In this document: positions 13,526 through 25,300 of the stretch, piece after piece | Layout of the letters: each line of letters starts with the position of its first letter | How positions within the stretch are numbered: position 1 is the first letter of the stretch | Notes under the pieces: model-generated | Database searches by the model: none | What the model saw: only the letters and a program-made list of their open reading frames with translations | What the model was told of the DNA's origin: nothing | Position numbers and translations under genes: made by a program | Assembly (NCBI GenBank): GCA_964019055.1 | Contig: OZ025206.1 | Span: 10,461,486-10,525,485 of the forward strand | Source: Anthopleura xanthogrammica | Lineage: Eukaryota > Cnidaria > Anthozoa > Actiniaria > Actiniidae | Direction: 5' to 3' | Length of the DNA: 64,000 nucleotides

Positions 13526-13643
13526 TTTTGTGTAGTTTGAAGTCAATATTTTCTTGTTTCTCTTTAACGGTCACTTAGATGTATGTACAAGAAACGAAAG
13601 AGAGACAAAGTATCATGACTTCTGTGTTCAGGATAATCGTTTG

Positions 13644-13654
13644 GCCGCCATGTT
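13644..13654 (-). promoter_or_regulatory. YY1-type site at CFAP70 5' end
   Basis: Read on the minus strand this is AACATGGCGGC, an exact match to the YY1 consensus AANATGGCGGC, about 120 bp before the CFAP70 ATG and in the orientation of the gene. YY1 sites commonly sit at or just after transcription starts. The match is seen; the function is inferred. Confidence 0.4.
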
Positions 13655-13673
13655 GTTTTGAGCCCATGGCTTG

Positions 13674-13687
13674 GTCGTCATGACGAC
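13674..13687. promoter_or_regulatory. Candidate X-box (RFX site) upstream of CFAP70
   Basis: GTCGTCATGACGAC is a perfect 14-bp palindrome. It matches the ciliary X-box consensus GTHNYYATRRNAAC at 13 of 14 positions and lies about 150 bp upstream of the CFAP70 start codon. RFX factors drive ciliary genes through such sites close to the start. The motif is seen; RFX binding is inferred. Confidence 0.5.
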
Positions 13688-14865
13688 GAGCCTAAAGTAA
13701 TTCCGCTGACAATTGAGCCTGTTTTCGTTAAAGTGGGGACAAAAGATCATATTATGAGAAATATTTTTTAAAAGGGACAAAAAGAATGAAAAAAGACCCT
13801 AGATATAAATCTATTGGTCATCTTATTAAAGTACTTATTGATAGATTTCTTGACTATAGGAAATATTTATAATAAGTGAGCTTTTATCAATCGCAAATCT
13901 GACACCTGCTTGAAAATTTCAAATTCATATTTTTTTTCGTATAAAACTGATGTGTTTTGCATGGTTTAATTTCTAATTTATTTACCATTTCTAAAAACTG
14001 ATTTTGAATTACATGTGCGTGTTTGAGCGTAACTTAAAGCTCTTTTATAAATACAAATAAGCATATTTTCAATCAGCTGTCAAACCTTATGGTGCGGACG
14101 TGCTGTCCCGTACCGTGATCGTGACAGGGCAATTTATAAATTAGATGTGCGACTGTGATTGACTCATCAATGACGATGCGTGATCACATCTTGTGCTGCC
14201 AGAACAGTCATACGGAATCTACTGTATCTCATATCAGTGTGCACTGCACACATGTTATCTATTTATCTATATATATATATACATGTGTTGATTCAAGCCT
14301 GAAATAATATTGATTCATGCCTGAAAAAATTAAGTCACAGAACAAGACGTTATCACGGAACGGTATTACGGAATCACTAGCACGATTCAACGGCACAGCA
14401 CAATTCAAATTACATTTATTTTCTAGAAAATGAAATAAAGTAAAATATATTTACGATACTATGCAACACAGCCGACTGAAAAAGGGACGAAAAACGAAGT
14501 CACCCAACATGGCGCCTATGAACATTTGGTGTAATATCTTCAGTATCATCATTGGCGATTACTGTTTGATGCCAGCGCTTAGTAAAGGAATAAATAATAA
14601 CCATTCGCTTAAACAGTGGTGGGTTTACTTACTTTTCTCCATTGCTACACCACAGCATAGACGAAACATCGATATCCCATTACCTGATTACCCACTTGCA
14701 CCCCCACCCACCCTCGCATCTAATTTGCTCCCACACGTTTCCGCCGGTTGTTTCACATGGAGCTTTCATAGTCTTTTGGATAATTGCAAAATGATGCGTG
14801 TCCAGAATACTTTGCCTGTTTTCTCTATTCAAATGACTGAATCCAAATTTTATATACTTGATCCT

Positions 14866-14985
14866 GTGGCGGATCCAAGGGGTGGCCACAGGGTGCCCAT
14901 GACCCCTCCCCCTCCCCCCATAGCAAAAGGCGAATCTCCAAATTTTGTGGGCCCCCTGCTCAAAATCCTGGATCCGCGGCCAGTT
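14866..14985. mobile_element. GGATCC-type fold-back in the CFAP70-DTD1 spacer
   Basis: GTGGCGGATCCAAGGGGTGG at the left pairs with ATCCTGGATCCGCGGCCA at the right, with GGGG/CCCC arms. Confidence 0.55.
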
Positions 14986-16436
14986 ATAAGTAGTACGGTT
15001 AGTCTGTAGGTCCACATCAGTAGTAATTTATACTGTAATTAACTTGATTCAACAGATAAATTATATATGTATGTAAATTTGGATTCCGGGATCGGATGCA
15101 TGAAATCAGAGGATCCTTTGTTTGCGGAAAAAGGAATTCATAACGTAAATAAGAGTCCGCGACAATGGGACAGAATAACTAAACCTTAAGGTTAATACCT
15201 TTTTGTTGCTTTAAAAAGCAATAGGCTGCCATAGGAGGGTCCGGTGGAAAATGAACGTTTGAACGAAAGGCCTGCTTAATCAGATCAAGCGCTGGTTCAG
15301 TTTCTCATGTTCGAATTCCACAGTATCAGCTAGCACCCTGATTCCTTCGAATTATAGGCAAAAAAAAACCGTGTTCCTTGTTGCCGACCGGCTTCATATA
15401 ACTCATACAGGCAAGGTTGAAAATCCTGGGTGGACTCAACATCACATGAATAGAATGTGTTATACTACTCTCCCTTGATTCAATAGTTTTTCTCCGATTT
15501 TCATCCCCGGAGGAAGGGTCTTCACAAAACCTAATAGGTGAAAATTCTAATTCGAACAGTGACCGAGTAGTTAGCCGTGCTCCGACTTCGACCAGCCCAA
15601 GAAGAAGTTGAAGAGGTGCCCCTCGCCCCGCCGGCAACCCACGTATATACCGCTCAGAACGCAAAACAAAGTGGTCCCGCTCGCTTTACTACCTATGACA
15701 GTCACTACCTATAGATCATGCCCCGAGCTATTCACTGATTATCATTCCATTCGCCTAAACTGTCTTTGTAGTGTCTTTATATCTCTTGATTCGCCTTAAT
15801 TTACTGGTTATTTTGACATTTATTTATCAAGAAGTTCACCAATAACAATTAATTTCACAGCGGGTATATCTAGCTCGAGGTTATTTCGACTATAGATGAA
15901 ACCATAGTTAATATTAACTATGATGAAACTCGATCTATTCGGCAGCCTATAGTCACATGAGGCAAAAAGAAAACATTAATAAGTGGGGAAGATATATTGA
16001 AATTAAGCAAAGATCGTGATGGACAATTACAAGCGAGCTCAATAACGAAATAAGATGCACAAGAGATCTTTATAGAACCGACTGATCGCAGCACAATCCC
16101 ATGGGGGAATTCGAACACTCCCATGCTTATATATAGCCATTACGGGGATGTTCCGCTGGTCTTAAACAGTGAATAGTATACGATTTCCATGATATTATCT
16201 TATAACTGATAACGAATCATCGCTAAAAATACCACCTTCAGTATTCTTACTTCCTGGATTCGTTATTGGTCTCAAAATGATATATGAAAACAAAATTAAA
16301 AGTGACAGAGAAGTGACAGGCTACCTTGCGCTTTCTTATCAAAACACAATGACAGAACAGAACAACGGTAAAGGGATAGAAAATAAAACTTCTCTTTCTT
16401 CTTATTCACAATTTGAATCAGCTAGGAAAATATATA

Positions 16437-16525
16437 GTATGGATAAAAAGTTAAATTTTACACCGTAAAAAATAAGAGAGATCACTTACTGACGTTTCGG
16501 ACGCTAGTCCTTCGTCGGAGTAAAA
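16437..16525 (-). repeat. 89-bp hairpin repeat, copy 1
   Basis: On the minus strand, helices TTACT/AGTAA, GACG/CGTC and GGAC/GTCC stack around an internal GAAA loop. Essentially identical to 32809-32896. The GACGA...GAAAC order resembles a hammerhead core (see findings); no flanking element body is recognisable. Confidence 0.6.
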
Positions 16526-19336
16526 AAAAGGGGGGAAATATATAGATTGAAGACGGGCAAAAAATAATTAGTTCGCCAATGCCGCCTTAGTATTAAATGC
16601 TCATAAACAAAGTTACGTACGTGACTTTAAGTTGTTATTAAGAAAAGTTATTAAGAAAGCATATATACTTATATGCTTTGTTAACTAAAGGCAAAGCAGA
16701 ACATGCTGTAAAAGCGGAGGAAATTAAATTTGGTACCTTTTTAAAATTAGTTCTAGGTCTTATAGAAAATGATAAAACCCTGATTGTTTCATAAGTAGGA
16801 AAAGCAATACCACAAATCGCCTCCTTCAGCGTTAGACTCCACTATGTTCTAGAACGTAAGGAGAAAAAAGACCGCGATGGTCAACTTTAACGCCCTTGCG
16901 TTAGAGTGACTTCTGGTGCATGGTCGCGCGTGGAATAGGGAACGCAAAATGACATAAAAAAATGGGAGGGAAAGTGGATCACTAGATAACTCATTCAGCT
17001 TTAACCTAAAAACGTAAAAAGCCTGATAAGAATCAAACATTTTATCGTTTTTAATCACGCATTATTATGCTTAAAAATAGAACAAAAACTTCCTGAAATA
17101 CGTTACTTAATGTTTTCCACCACGAGACAGAAACGAGGTAATCAAATACTAATTTGTCTTTCAGTTTTTAGTGTGGTGTAGTTGCTACTATTATTATAAT
17201 ATCACATTATTTGCTCGAAATTGCTATCTCTTTTAATCACTGTAGGCTCGCTAGTCTATAGACGATTTGACGATAACGTTAGGACTCAGTTGTATGGGAA
17301 CAATGGAAAAAAGGAGCCGAGATAAAGAAAAAGAAACTGAAGAAAACGAAAACCAGTATAAACAAGAAATACCATCATAATATCTTCTATACCTTAACAT
17401 TTTTGGCTGGAAGCGAAAATATAATGTGAATTTAATCTACTAGAATGTGAGACGCGGGCTTTCAATTTGTCAAAGTTTTTTCGCTTTCAGTGACTCATAC
17501 TCATTAAATTACTCAGTCGCATAACCAATATTTTTTTCTGAGAATTACCGTATCTTTATCGCTCAAAATTATTCCTAGTCCAACCACAGAATAACCTCAA
17601 CCATTTGATCCCGGCATATCTGTGTAAACCTTTTTGTCGTTGGTTAATAATTTTAAACAATTTTATTTTAATTATATTTGGTTAAATTAAAGTATGGTAT
17701 TAGATAGACGTGTATGAATTTTGACTTAATTACTTATAGTTTTACCATCTTTCCATCAAATCTTATTAAATTACACACCAAAACTCCATTCAAATGCCTT
17801 TCTAAAAAAATCAATAAAGGCTTGCTATAACGGCCTGAGGGCTTATTGTTAAAGGTCTTTGTATGAGAATACCATGTTACGCTGAGTATGATATTAAAAC
17901 TTAGCTTAGTTTTGAATAGGTGTGGGACGTCGCTATGTTAAATTTCTATTCGTGGTGAAAATTATAAAATTGACTTGGACGCCACGTAAAAGTGAGATGA
18001 GAATTCGGGAACGAATGCTACGAACTAACCTTGTCATTTCCGAATGAAATATATGCATACGTACTATCGTTTGTTTGCCAAGTATATACCTCGTTATCGC
18101 ATTACAAATTACGCCAAAGCACCGATCGGTAATGGTTCTTGGTTGATATATGACATAACCGTCTAGAATCTCTCTACTCAAAATCCTTTACTTGAGCGAT
18201 ATACACACACAAAATTGTATATGTAAAATGATAACAGCAGTAATGGAAGTGTTAAGTGGTAGAAGTCTGTAGATTACTTTCGTTTAAAATGGCATCGAGA
18301 AGAAATGGCACGGAATGAGTGAGACTGAAAAGAGAAGGTGAAATGACATACTTGAAAAGATCGAATTTTGGCTTTTGATAAGAGATGGCTACATGTACAG
18401 CTATCGACGTTGAAAACTTTCTTTTCTGACATAATCTACGGTCCAACAGCGATAACAGTCATGAGCCATCTATTTGTCGTGAACAAAACTGAAGTTTTTC
18501 ATTCACTTTGTTGGTAACATGGCTTAAACACCTGTTTCGAAGACTTCGTAAGTCGGCTAGTGATCTTTTGTTAACTAGATTTTCACTAAGAATTATCTCA
18601 AATTGATTCAGCCACAAAGTATAAGCCCAGTTATTTCAACGGGTTTATTTCAAATGTTCGCAGAAACTTTCTCGTAGTGATAATTTCCCATCCGTGCCGT
18701 TGCTCGAAAAACCCTTTGTTTACTTTTGGCCACCTTTTGTAAGGTCCCAGCGTGTTCATTGTTGAATCTAGCATCGTCTTCGAACATATTCTTGTTAAAA
18801 ATCTTCTCATTTTTGAGAAAAAGAAGCGTCCTTTTCAACTCACTCTCGCTATATGTCCAAAGTATATCCAATGTTGCAGTAAGTTCCTTCCCTGGGTACA
18901 TCTACACCTGCCAGTCGGTACGGTGGTTCTTCCCAAAGCGCGTTGATTTTGGGGCATACGCGTAACCCACCAGGCCTGTATTTTTTATTCCAGACGGCCA
19001 AAATCCTCAAAAAGTGTGTCCTATCGCCCTCACAACTGAGATACGAAGTAACTGAGAAGAAAACAAAAGGCAGATACGTGATACCAGAGAGCGATCGCAC
19101 CAACAAACAACCCAAACGCCATGTTGATCGGTCTGTGAATGCAATAAAAGTATTCTGATTACATTCCAGTTTCTCCCAACATTGACTTGAATGACGTCAT
19201 TTACAACTTTTCTACGCATAATCTCTATAATTTGCCGCTGACAGTTATCATCGTGGACGTGCTGCTTTCAAAAACAGGAAGTGCAAGAACCAACATTTTC
19301 ATATTTTCTGCTTTCTTTTTAACAAAATTTCGGGTT

Positions 19337-22300
19337 ATGAGAGCTGTCATCCAACGAGTCACCCAAGCCAGTGTTAGTGGTACGTATATATGTTACAACT
19401 GTATAATTTCTGCTGATGCTACGTGGCAAATTCAATCGTTATTGAGCTTAATATGTTGTTAGAAAGATAAAAAAACATTTGGGTTAGTTTGTCCTAAGGC
19501 ATTTTAAAATTATGGCCCACTGTGATTGTTTTTTAAAATAAATCACTTTTACTTGCACGCCTTCCACGCTTGCTATGCACGGAATAATTGAAAACGTTAA
19601 CATATGAGCTTACTATATTGTCTGTCTGTCTGCCAATCTGTTTATTTTTCTGTTTGTCTATCTGTTTATTTGTTTATCTTTATCAATATTACAAAAAGTT
19701 ATTGTTTATGCCAAATATTTCTAAAATGTCATAATTTTATTTATATGCATGTATGGTATTTTTTTATATCCCCATATGTCGCATGTGTCAGATATATTTA
19801 ACTATGATGAGGTCGAGTACGTATGATATAAAAAATTATGCATAATGAGGACCTGGAGGGGGTTATCTGCCGAAGCCATAGGCTGAATTGGATAACACTC
19901 TTCGAGGTATGCATGATTTTTCATATCATACGATAGCCAAACCAATAATTGTTTTATTGTTTATTCAAAATATTTTCAAAGTAAACTCAATTCAGTCATT
20001 TAAGAAAGCATTTTATCAAATAATTGACCCTTTGTTTGGCAGCTATGATGACATCAATCGTCCAATATTTTTGTAGTTATTGGAGGAATGACGTCAATCG
20101 TCCAATGTTAAATTTAGAAATATTATTGGACCAAATTTCTTGCCAAATTTGGTCTGTTAATTATGCTTGTTATGAAAAATTAACCAGGGCCGGTGGGCCA
20201 ATCAGAAATAGCGAAATATTTTGAATAAATAATAAATAATTAAGCTTATTGATGATATTTCATTATAGAAGTATATATATCTGTCCCTTTCTTTTGAAAG
20301 AAATGTGCAACAAGAGTGATAGAACTTGAGGGTAGAGGTGTTTTTAGCACCTCATGTATGGTTAGGTGACCACTACATAACTATTTGCCATTTATATGTC
20401 CCAGTATAAGTATGGGGCATGAACTATATAGAGTACCTAACAAAACTGGTGGTTTTTGAAGCAAGTTAGGATTATATAGAGTAAGTCTCATTACCTCAAA
20501 CTCTGTATATTTTGAATTTGAGGCCTCATCCTGTGTACTTTCATTATTGTACAAACTACTTACTATACAACTAAGTCCAAAATGGCACACGGCCGGGAGA
20601 GTCACATAAAAACAAGGCAACCAGGACCAAATTTATAGAGTTTTCTTATAATTTGATGCCGTAAAATTGTTGTGTACCTGTATGTAAGAAGGTAAGAAAG
20701 ACCAAACAAGTGTATACTTTGCATAGACACCATATTCTTTCTTTGCATTTGGCCCTGGATGCCTTGTTTTCAACTCCCTCGGCCGTGCACCATTTTGGAC
20801 TTTGGTGTATTTTACAAAGAACATATCTCAAACCCCCAATATTTCCAATCTTTTCCATAGTCTCCAGGAGGTTCACGGTAAGAGGGTTCCACTATATTCA
20901 TAAATCACTAATAATGTTCAATAATTATTTACCATGTAAGAAAAAAACTAGTAGTGGTATAGCCCTACTTTCTTATCCTCAAGTTCTGCATATTCCTGTA
21001 CATAAGGCAGAATAGAGATAGCAACTGATACTATAATTATTGCAATTTAACATTTTAAACTTACCAAGTGAACTCACTTTTTTCTTAGTTGATGGAGAGA
21101 TCATAAGCTCAATTGGCCGAGGTCTGTGTATCCTTCTTGGAATATCCAGAGATGACACTCCAAAAGAAATGGAATATATGTAAGAAATAATTGATTTTCA
21201 ATTAGTTCTTATTCTATGACATATTAATTGTTTCATACCATTATATTGTGGTCACTCCTATATGATTATGATTTTTTATTTTATATATATAGCACCCTTG
21301 CACTTTACAATCATGAGACTAAGGTGGTTAGTATTAGGTGTAGACACTGTATATGGTCACTGTCAGGGTCCCTTTTGATAGTACATCCTTATTGGCTCTT
21401 TTACATCGCTCTGATATTGGTTAGAGATGATAAAGAGATGGAGCTGCATGTGATTAGACTGCCTTTTAAGTAGTTATGATAGCACTTGAAATCATTTGTA
21501 GTTGTTATTACCAAGACAGCACTTTCTCCTCGGCTGTTATATTTTCATTAAGTTCTACAATGCTTTGAGTGGTCATACAAGGGCATATCCCATGTATGAC
21601 AGATATATTCTTAATGTAACAATTATTAGTGCAGTTATACATGGGAATATACCTGAGTTATCCATTCATTCATTCATTCATTCATTCATTCATTCATTCA
21701 TTCATTCATTCATTCATTCATTCATTCATTCATTCATTCATTCATTCATTCATTCATTCATTCATTCATTCATTCATTCATTCATTCATTCATTCATTCA
21801 TTCATTCATTCATTCATTCATTCATTCATTCATTCATTCATTCATTCATTCATTCATTCATTCATTCATTCATTCATTCATTCATTCATTCATCCATTTA
21901 TTCATTCATTCATTCATTCATTCATTCCTTTTTTATTTGCTCATTGTATTTTATTCCATCAATATTTTATTGTGTTATCTTAATAAATGTTCTATTTTAT
22001 ATTTCATTTTATTTTATTAAATAAACTTCCACCTTTGTAATATATAGAATAAAAACAAAATTTTAGGAAGTTAATCGTATAAACCATTTTTAATCGTAGC
22101 TGGACTGAACACGAACTCAAAGAACCCTAACCACATCTGTATATTATAAGCTAATGATGCATGCAGGTGACCTTATCCAGACCAATATTTTATATTAAGT
22201 ACATAATATACATAGTAATCACATTAATTTTTTGTTTTGATCATGTTTTAGGGTTAGAAAAATTCTAAACCTTAGAGTCTTTGATGACAATGGTCAAAGA

Positions 22301-25300
22301 TGGAAAAAAAATGTCATGGATAAACAATACGAGGTTCTTTGTGTGAGCCAGGTACGAAAAATCTTCATTAATGGTTTCAATTAAAATAAAATTTTCAGTA
22401 GAGTGAAGTAAGTGTACATATATTTGCTGCATAGCTTGAATGTACCTATTAGCTTAGATTAAAGACTTTATTATAGCAGGATGTCACAAGGACAAGAGGT
22501 ACTAAAATCCTCAATTAGACCTAATGGAGACAGGAATTCTTCCGTAGAATAGACTTAATTGAGACAAAACTACTTTTTAGAGTATTCTGTTTCGTCATTC
22601 ATTTTCAAAAGAATATACCAGTATAACATCATTGCGCAGTTGATTGCACATCCAAACTTAATGATCTCATAAAATAAAGAAACCCAAGGTCCGTTGTTGA
22701 ATAGCAATTGTTTTAAAAGGTAACAGGATATATTTAGGATCCCCTATACGCACTACGCCAAATTTCGCACAGACTTTACAATATTTTGCCATAAAAGTAT
22801 ACATTTTCTGAATGCTAAATAAACACAGTTTTCGAATATCTAAAATTGTCTGTTTTGGAACACAAAAAAAGTTATTGGGCTCAAAGTGACATTCTACTGC
22901 ACTTTATTTGACAACTTCCTTTAGGATCAGAATTTCTGCTATATTGATCAAAAGTACATTAGCAAACTCTGTGGATAATGAGTTTCAAAAGAGTATCTCA
23001 GATTGTTGATATTTTTTTTAGATTGCACTCAATGATCCGTTAAATCCGGATGTTTGAACTTTTGGTGGTTATGATTGCAAAATAGACAATATCTTTTAAA
23101 TGAAAGAACATTTCATAAATCTGGGACACCATTTCTTAGATCGCATTGCGATTTACCATAATCAAAAGTTTCAGTTTGATCCGATGTACTCCAAATGAGT
23201 TACAATGTTTAAAAAAAGTTATTTTGGTCACTCAAAAACTGCAGAGAAACCCAGTAACTTTTTTTGTGTTGCAAAACAAAATTCAAAATTCAAAAAATGT
23301 ATACAGAAAATTCAGAAAATGTATACTTTTATATAATATTATTGAAAAGGCAGCGCAAAATTTGGCTTGCGCGTAAAGTAATCTTGAAGACCTCAAAGGT
23401 ATCCTGATACCTTAAAAGGAGAACATAACAATTTTTTTTATCACTCATGAAAGCCTTTAGTTTTATTGATATCCTGACGCAACTGTGTTGATCAAAGGCA
23501 GGGCATGGCTCACATTTGGAATTTAGCATGTTAGGTTTTGCAGAGGAAGGAGAACCAGAGAACCAGTACCCTGTGTAGCCAGTCGTTCCTTGTGGGTTCA
23601 CTCCCCACTCCTGACACAGGGAACCCACAAGGAATGCCTGCCTTCCCCTTTCTCTGCCCCAACCCTCCCTGCCCCCAACACAGGGAACCCACTAGGAATA
23701 CCTGGCTGGCTATGCAGGCTGGAGAACCTGAAGAAAAAACCGTCAATTAAGGGAGAGACTTAACAAACTCTATTCACATGTGATGCCAAGTCCAAGTTTC
23801 AAACCTGAGACCTCAGAGGTCAGAGGCAAGTTGGGTTCCAATGTGCCACCCTTGATCCCAAACAATTATTAGAAATTATTAATTTTTGATGGCTCCTGTT
23901 CTAGCTCTTTTTTAATGGTGGCCCTTATTTTCTTTGGATATTAATAAGTGTGTGTAGCCTCCCATTATTAATACCATTCAATGTTTTATTAACTAGTGTG
24001 TTTATTTAAATGATTTTTTATAGAAATTTATTGTTGCCCTCAAAAAAAAAACATTTTTAGGCTGATCAAAGTCCAGGGCACAACTAACTTAGATTGATTT
24101 GAATTTAGTTTGTATTAGTATGTTATACTAATGCTTATTCTTAATCCTAGTTTACATTGTACAGTGTACTTAAAGGTAATAAACCCGATTTCCATTCTGC
24201 GATGGGAGGAGAAGAAAGTGAGAAATTTTACCAGACATTTTTAGAAAAAATGAAAACAGCTTACAAGCCAGAAGCCATCAAAGGTAATGTGTTGGTTGTT
24301 ACTTTGCCAGGTGCCATAGTCTTTCAGGAGGGAGGGGAGGGCAGGGGAGTGTAGAGCAGGGCAGGGAGGGGAGGGGGGCAAGGAGGGGAGGGGTCAAGGA
24401 GGGGATGGGGCAAGGCATGGAGGAGAGGGGGGCAAGGTATGGAGGGGAGGGGAGGGGGCTGGGCAGGGCATAGGTGCATGTGGCCAGTAAGTAAACAGTC
24501 AGGTTCATGATTTATTCCCTGAAGGCACCAAGACTTGGTGATAATGAGTTTTAAAACAAGCCTCAAAAGCCTAACAATAGCCTAAAACAGCTTCTGGGCT
24601 GATCAAGATTAAGGCATGGCTAATGATTATTTAAGCCTGGTTTTCACTAGCGAGGCAAGCACAGTCGCAAGCACAAAACATGAGCAGGAATACCGTTTTC
24701 ACTACAACGCAAGCACAAATGCAAGCACAAATATCAAAAATGTTTGATCCTTGCGCTTGCACTTGTGCTTGCGCTTGCGCTTGCGCTTGTGCTTGTGCTT
24801 GCGCTTGTGCTTGCGTCGTAGTGAAAACCAGGCTTCAATTAGCCATGCCTTAATCTTGACAGATAGAATTGGAATTTAGCTTGTTAGGTTGTGGTTGGTT
24901 TTCTGGAGAGAGAAAAACTGGAGAAATCTGAGAAAAAATGGAGATCCCTGAGAAAAAATTGCTGTATCAAGGGAGAGACCCTCTATGCTACTCTATTGCT
25001 TTTTCTTTACTGCGATTCCTAATATTCTGCAAACTCAGACATTTCAACAGCTTGTTGTCAAATTGGTTTTTTGCTACTGTTAATCACAACAAATCAATCG
25101 GTAGTCCCTTATATTTTTGACTGGCAGCAATGAAAAACCAAATTTCAATGGGCAACTCACAACTACCAACTATACTCCCTGAATAAATGAGTCTGTAAAG
25201 GCTTGTCCTCAATAGTGCATAAGCACAAGCATAAGCATAAGGATCAAAATATTCTGTTCTTCTTATGCTTACAACTGCTTATGCTTATGTTGCTGAATCA

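Larger units (their letters stand above)
13700..19336. other. Spacer CFAP70-DTD1
   Basis: No gene I can support. Contents: a TA repeat near 14265-14282, the GGATCC fold-back at 14866-14985, a SINE-tail fragment near 15570-15605, a 20-bp perfect palindrome at 15902-15921, the hairpin repeat at 16437-16525, and AT-rich unique sequence. An 83-codon minus-strand frame at 18650-18901 is discussed under findings. Confidence 0.7.

Noticed and set aside
14461..15009. 182-codon plus-strand frame
   Set aside because: Runs through the GGATCC fold-back element; composition is not protein-like and no domain is seen.
15326..15664. 112-codon minus-strand frame
   Set aside because: Overlaps a SINE-tail fragment and has no recognisable domain; could be a relic of a retroelement, but I cannot support it.
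18726..19158. Plus-strand frames overlapping 18650-19115
   Set aside because: Shadows of the minus-strand frame; no start context or domain.
21502..22024. 172- and 131-codon frames of S-F-I-H repeats
   Set aside because: Translation of the ATTC microsatellite in DTD1 intron 2.
24299..24566. Proline-rich minus-strand frames
   Set aside because: Translation of a GGGGAGG-type low-complexity stretch in DTD1 intron 4.
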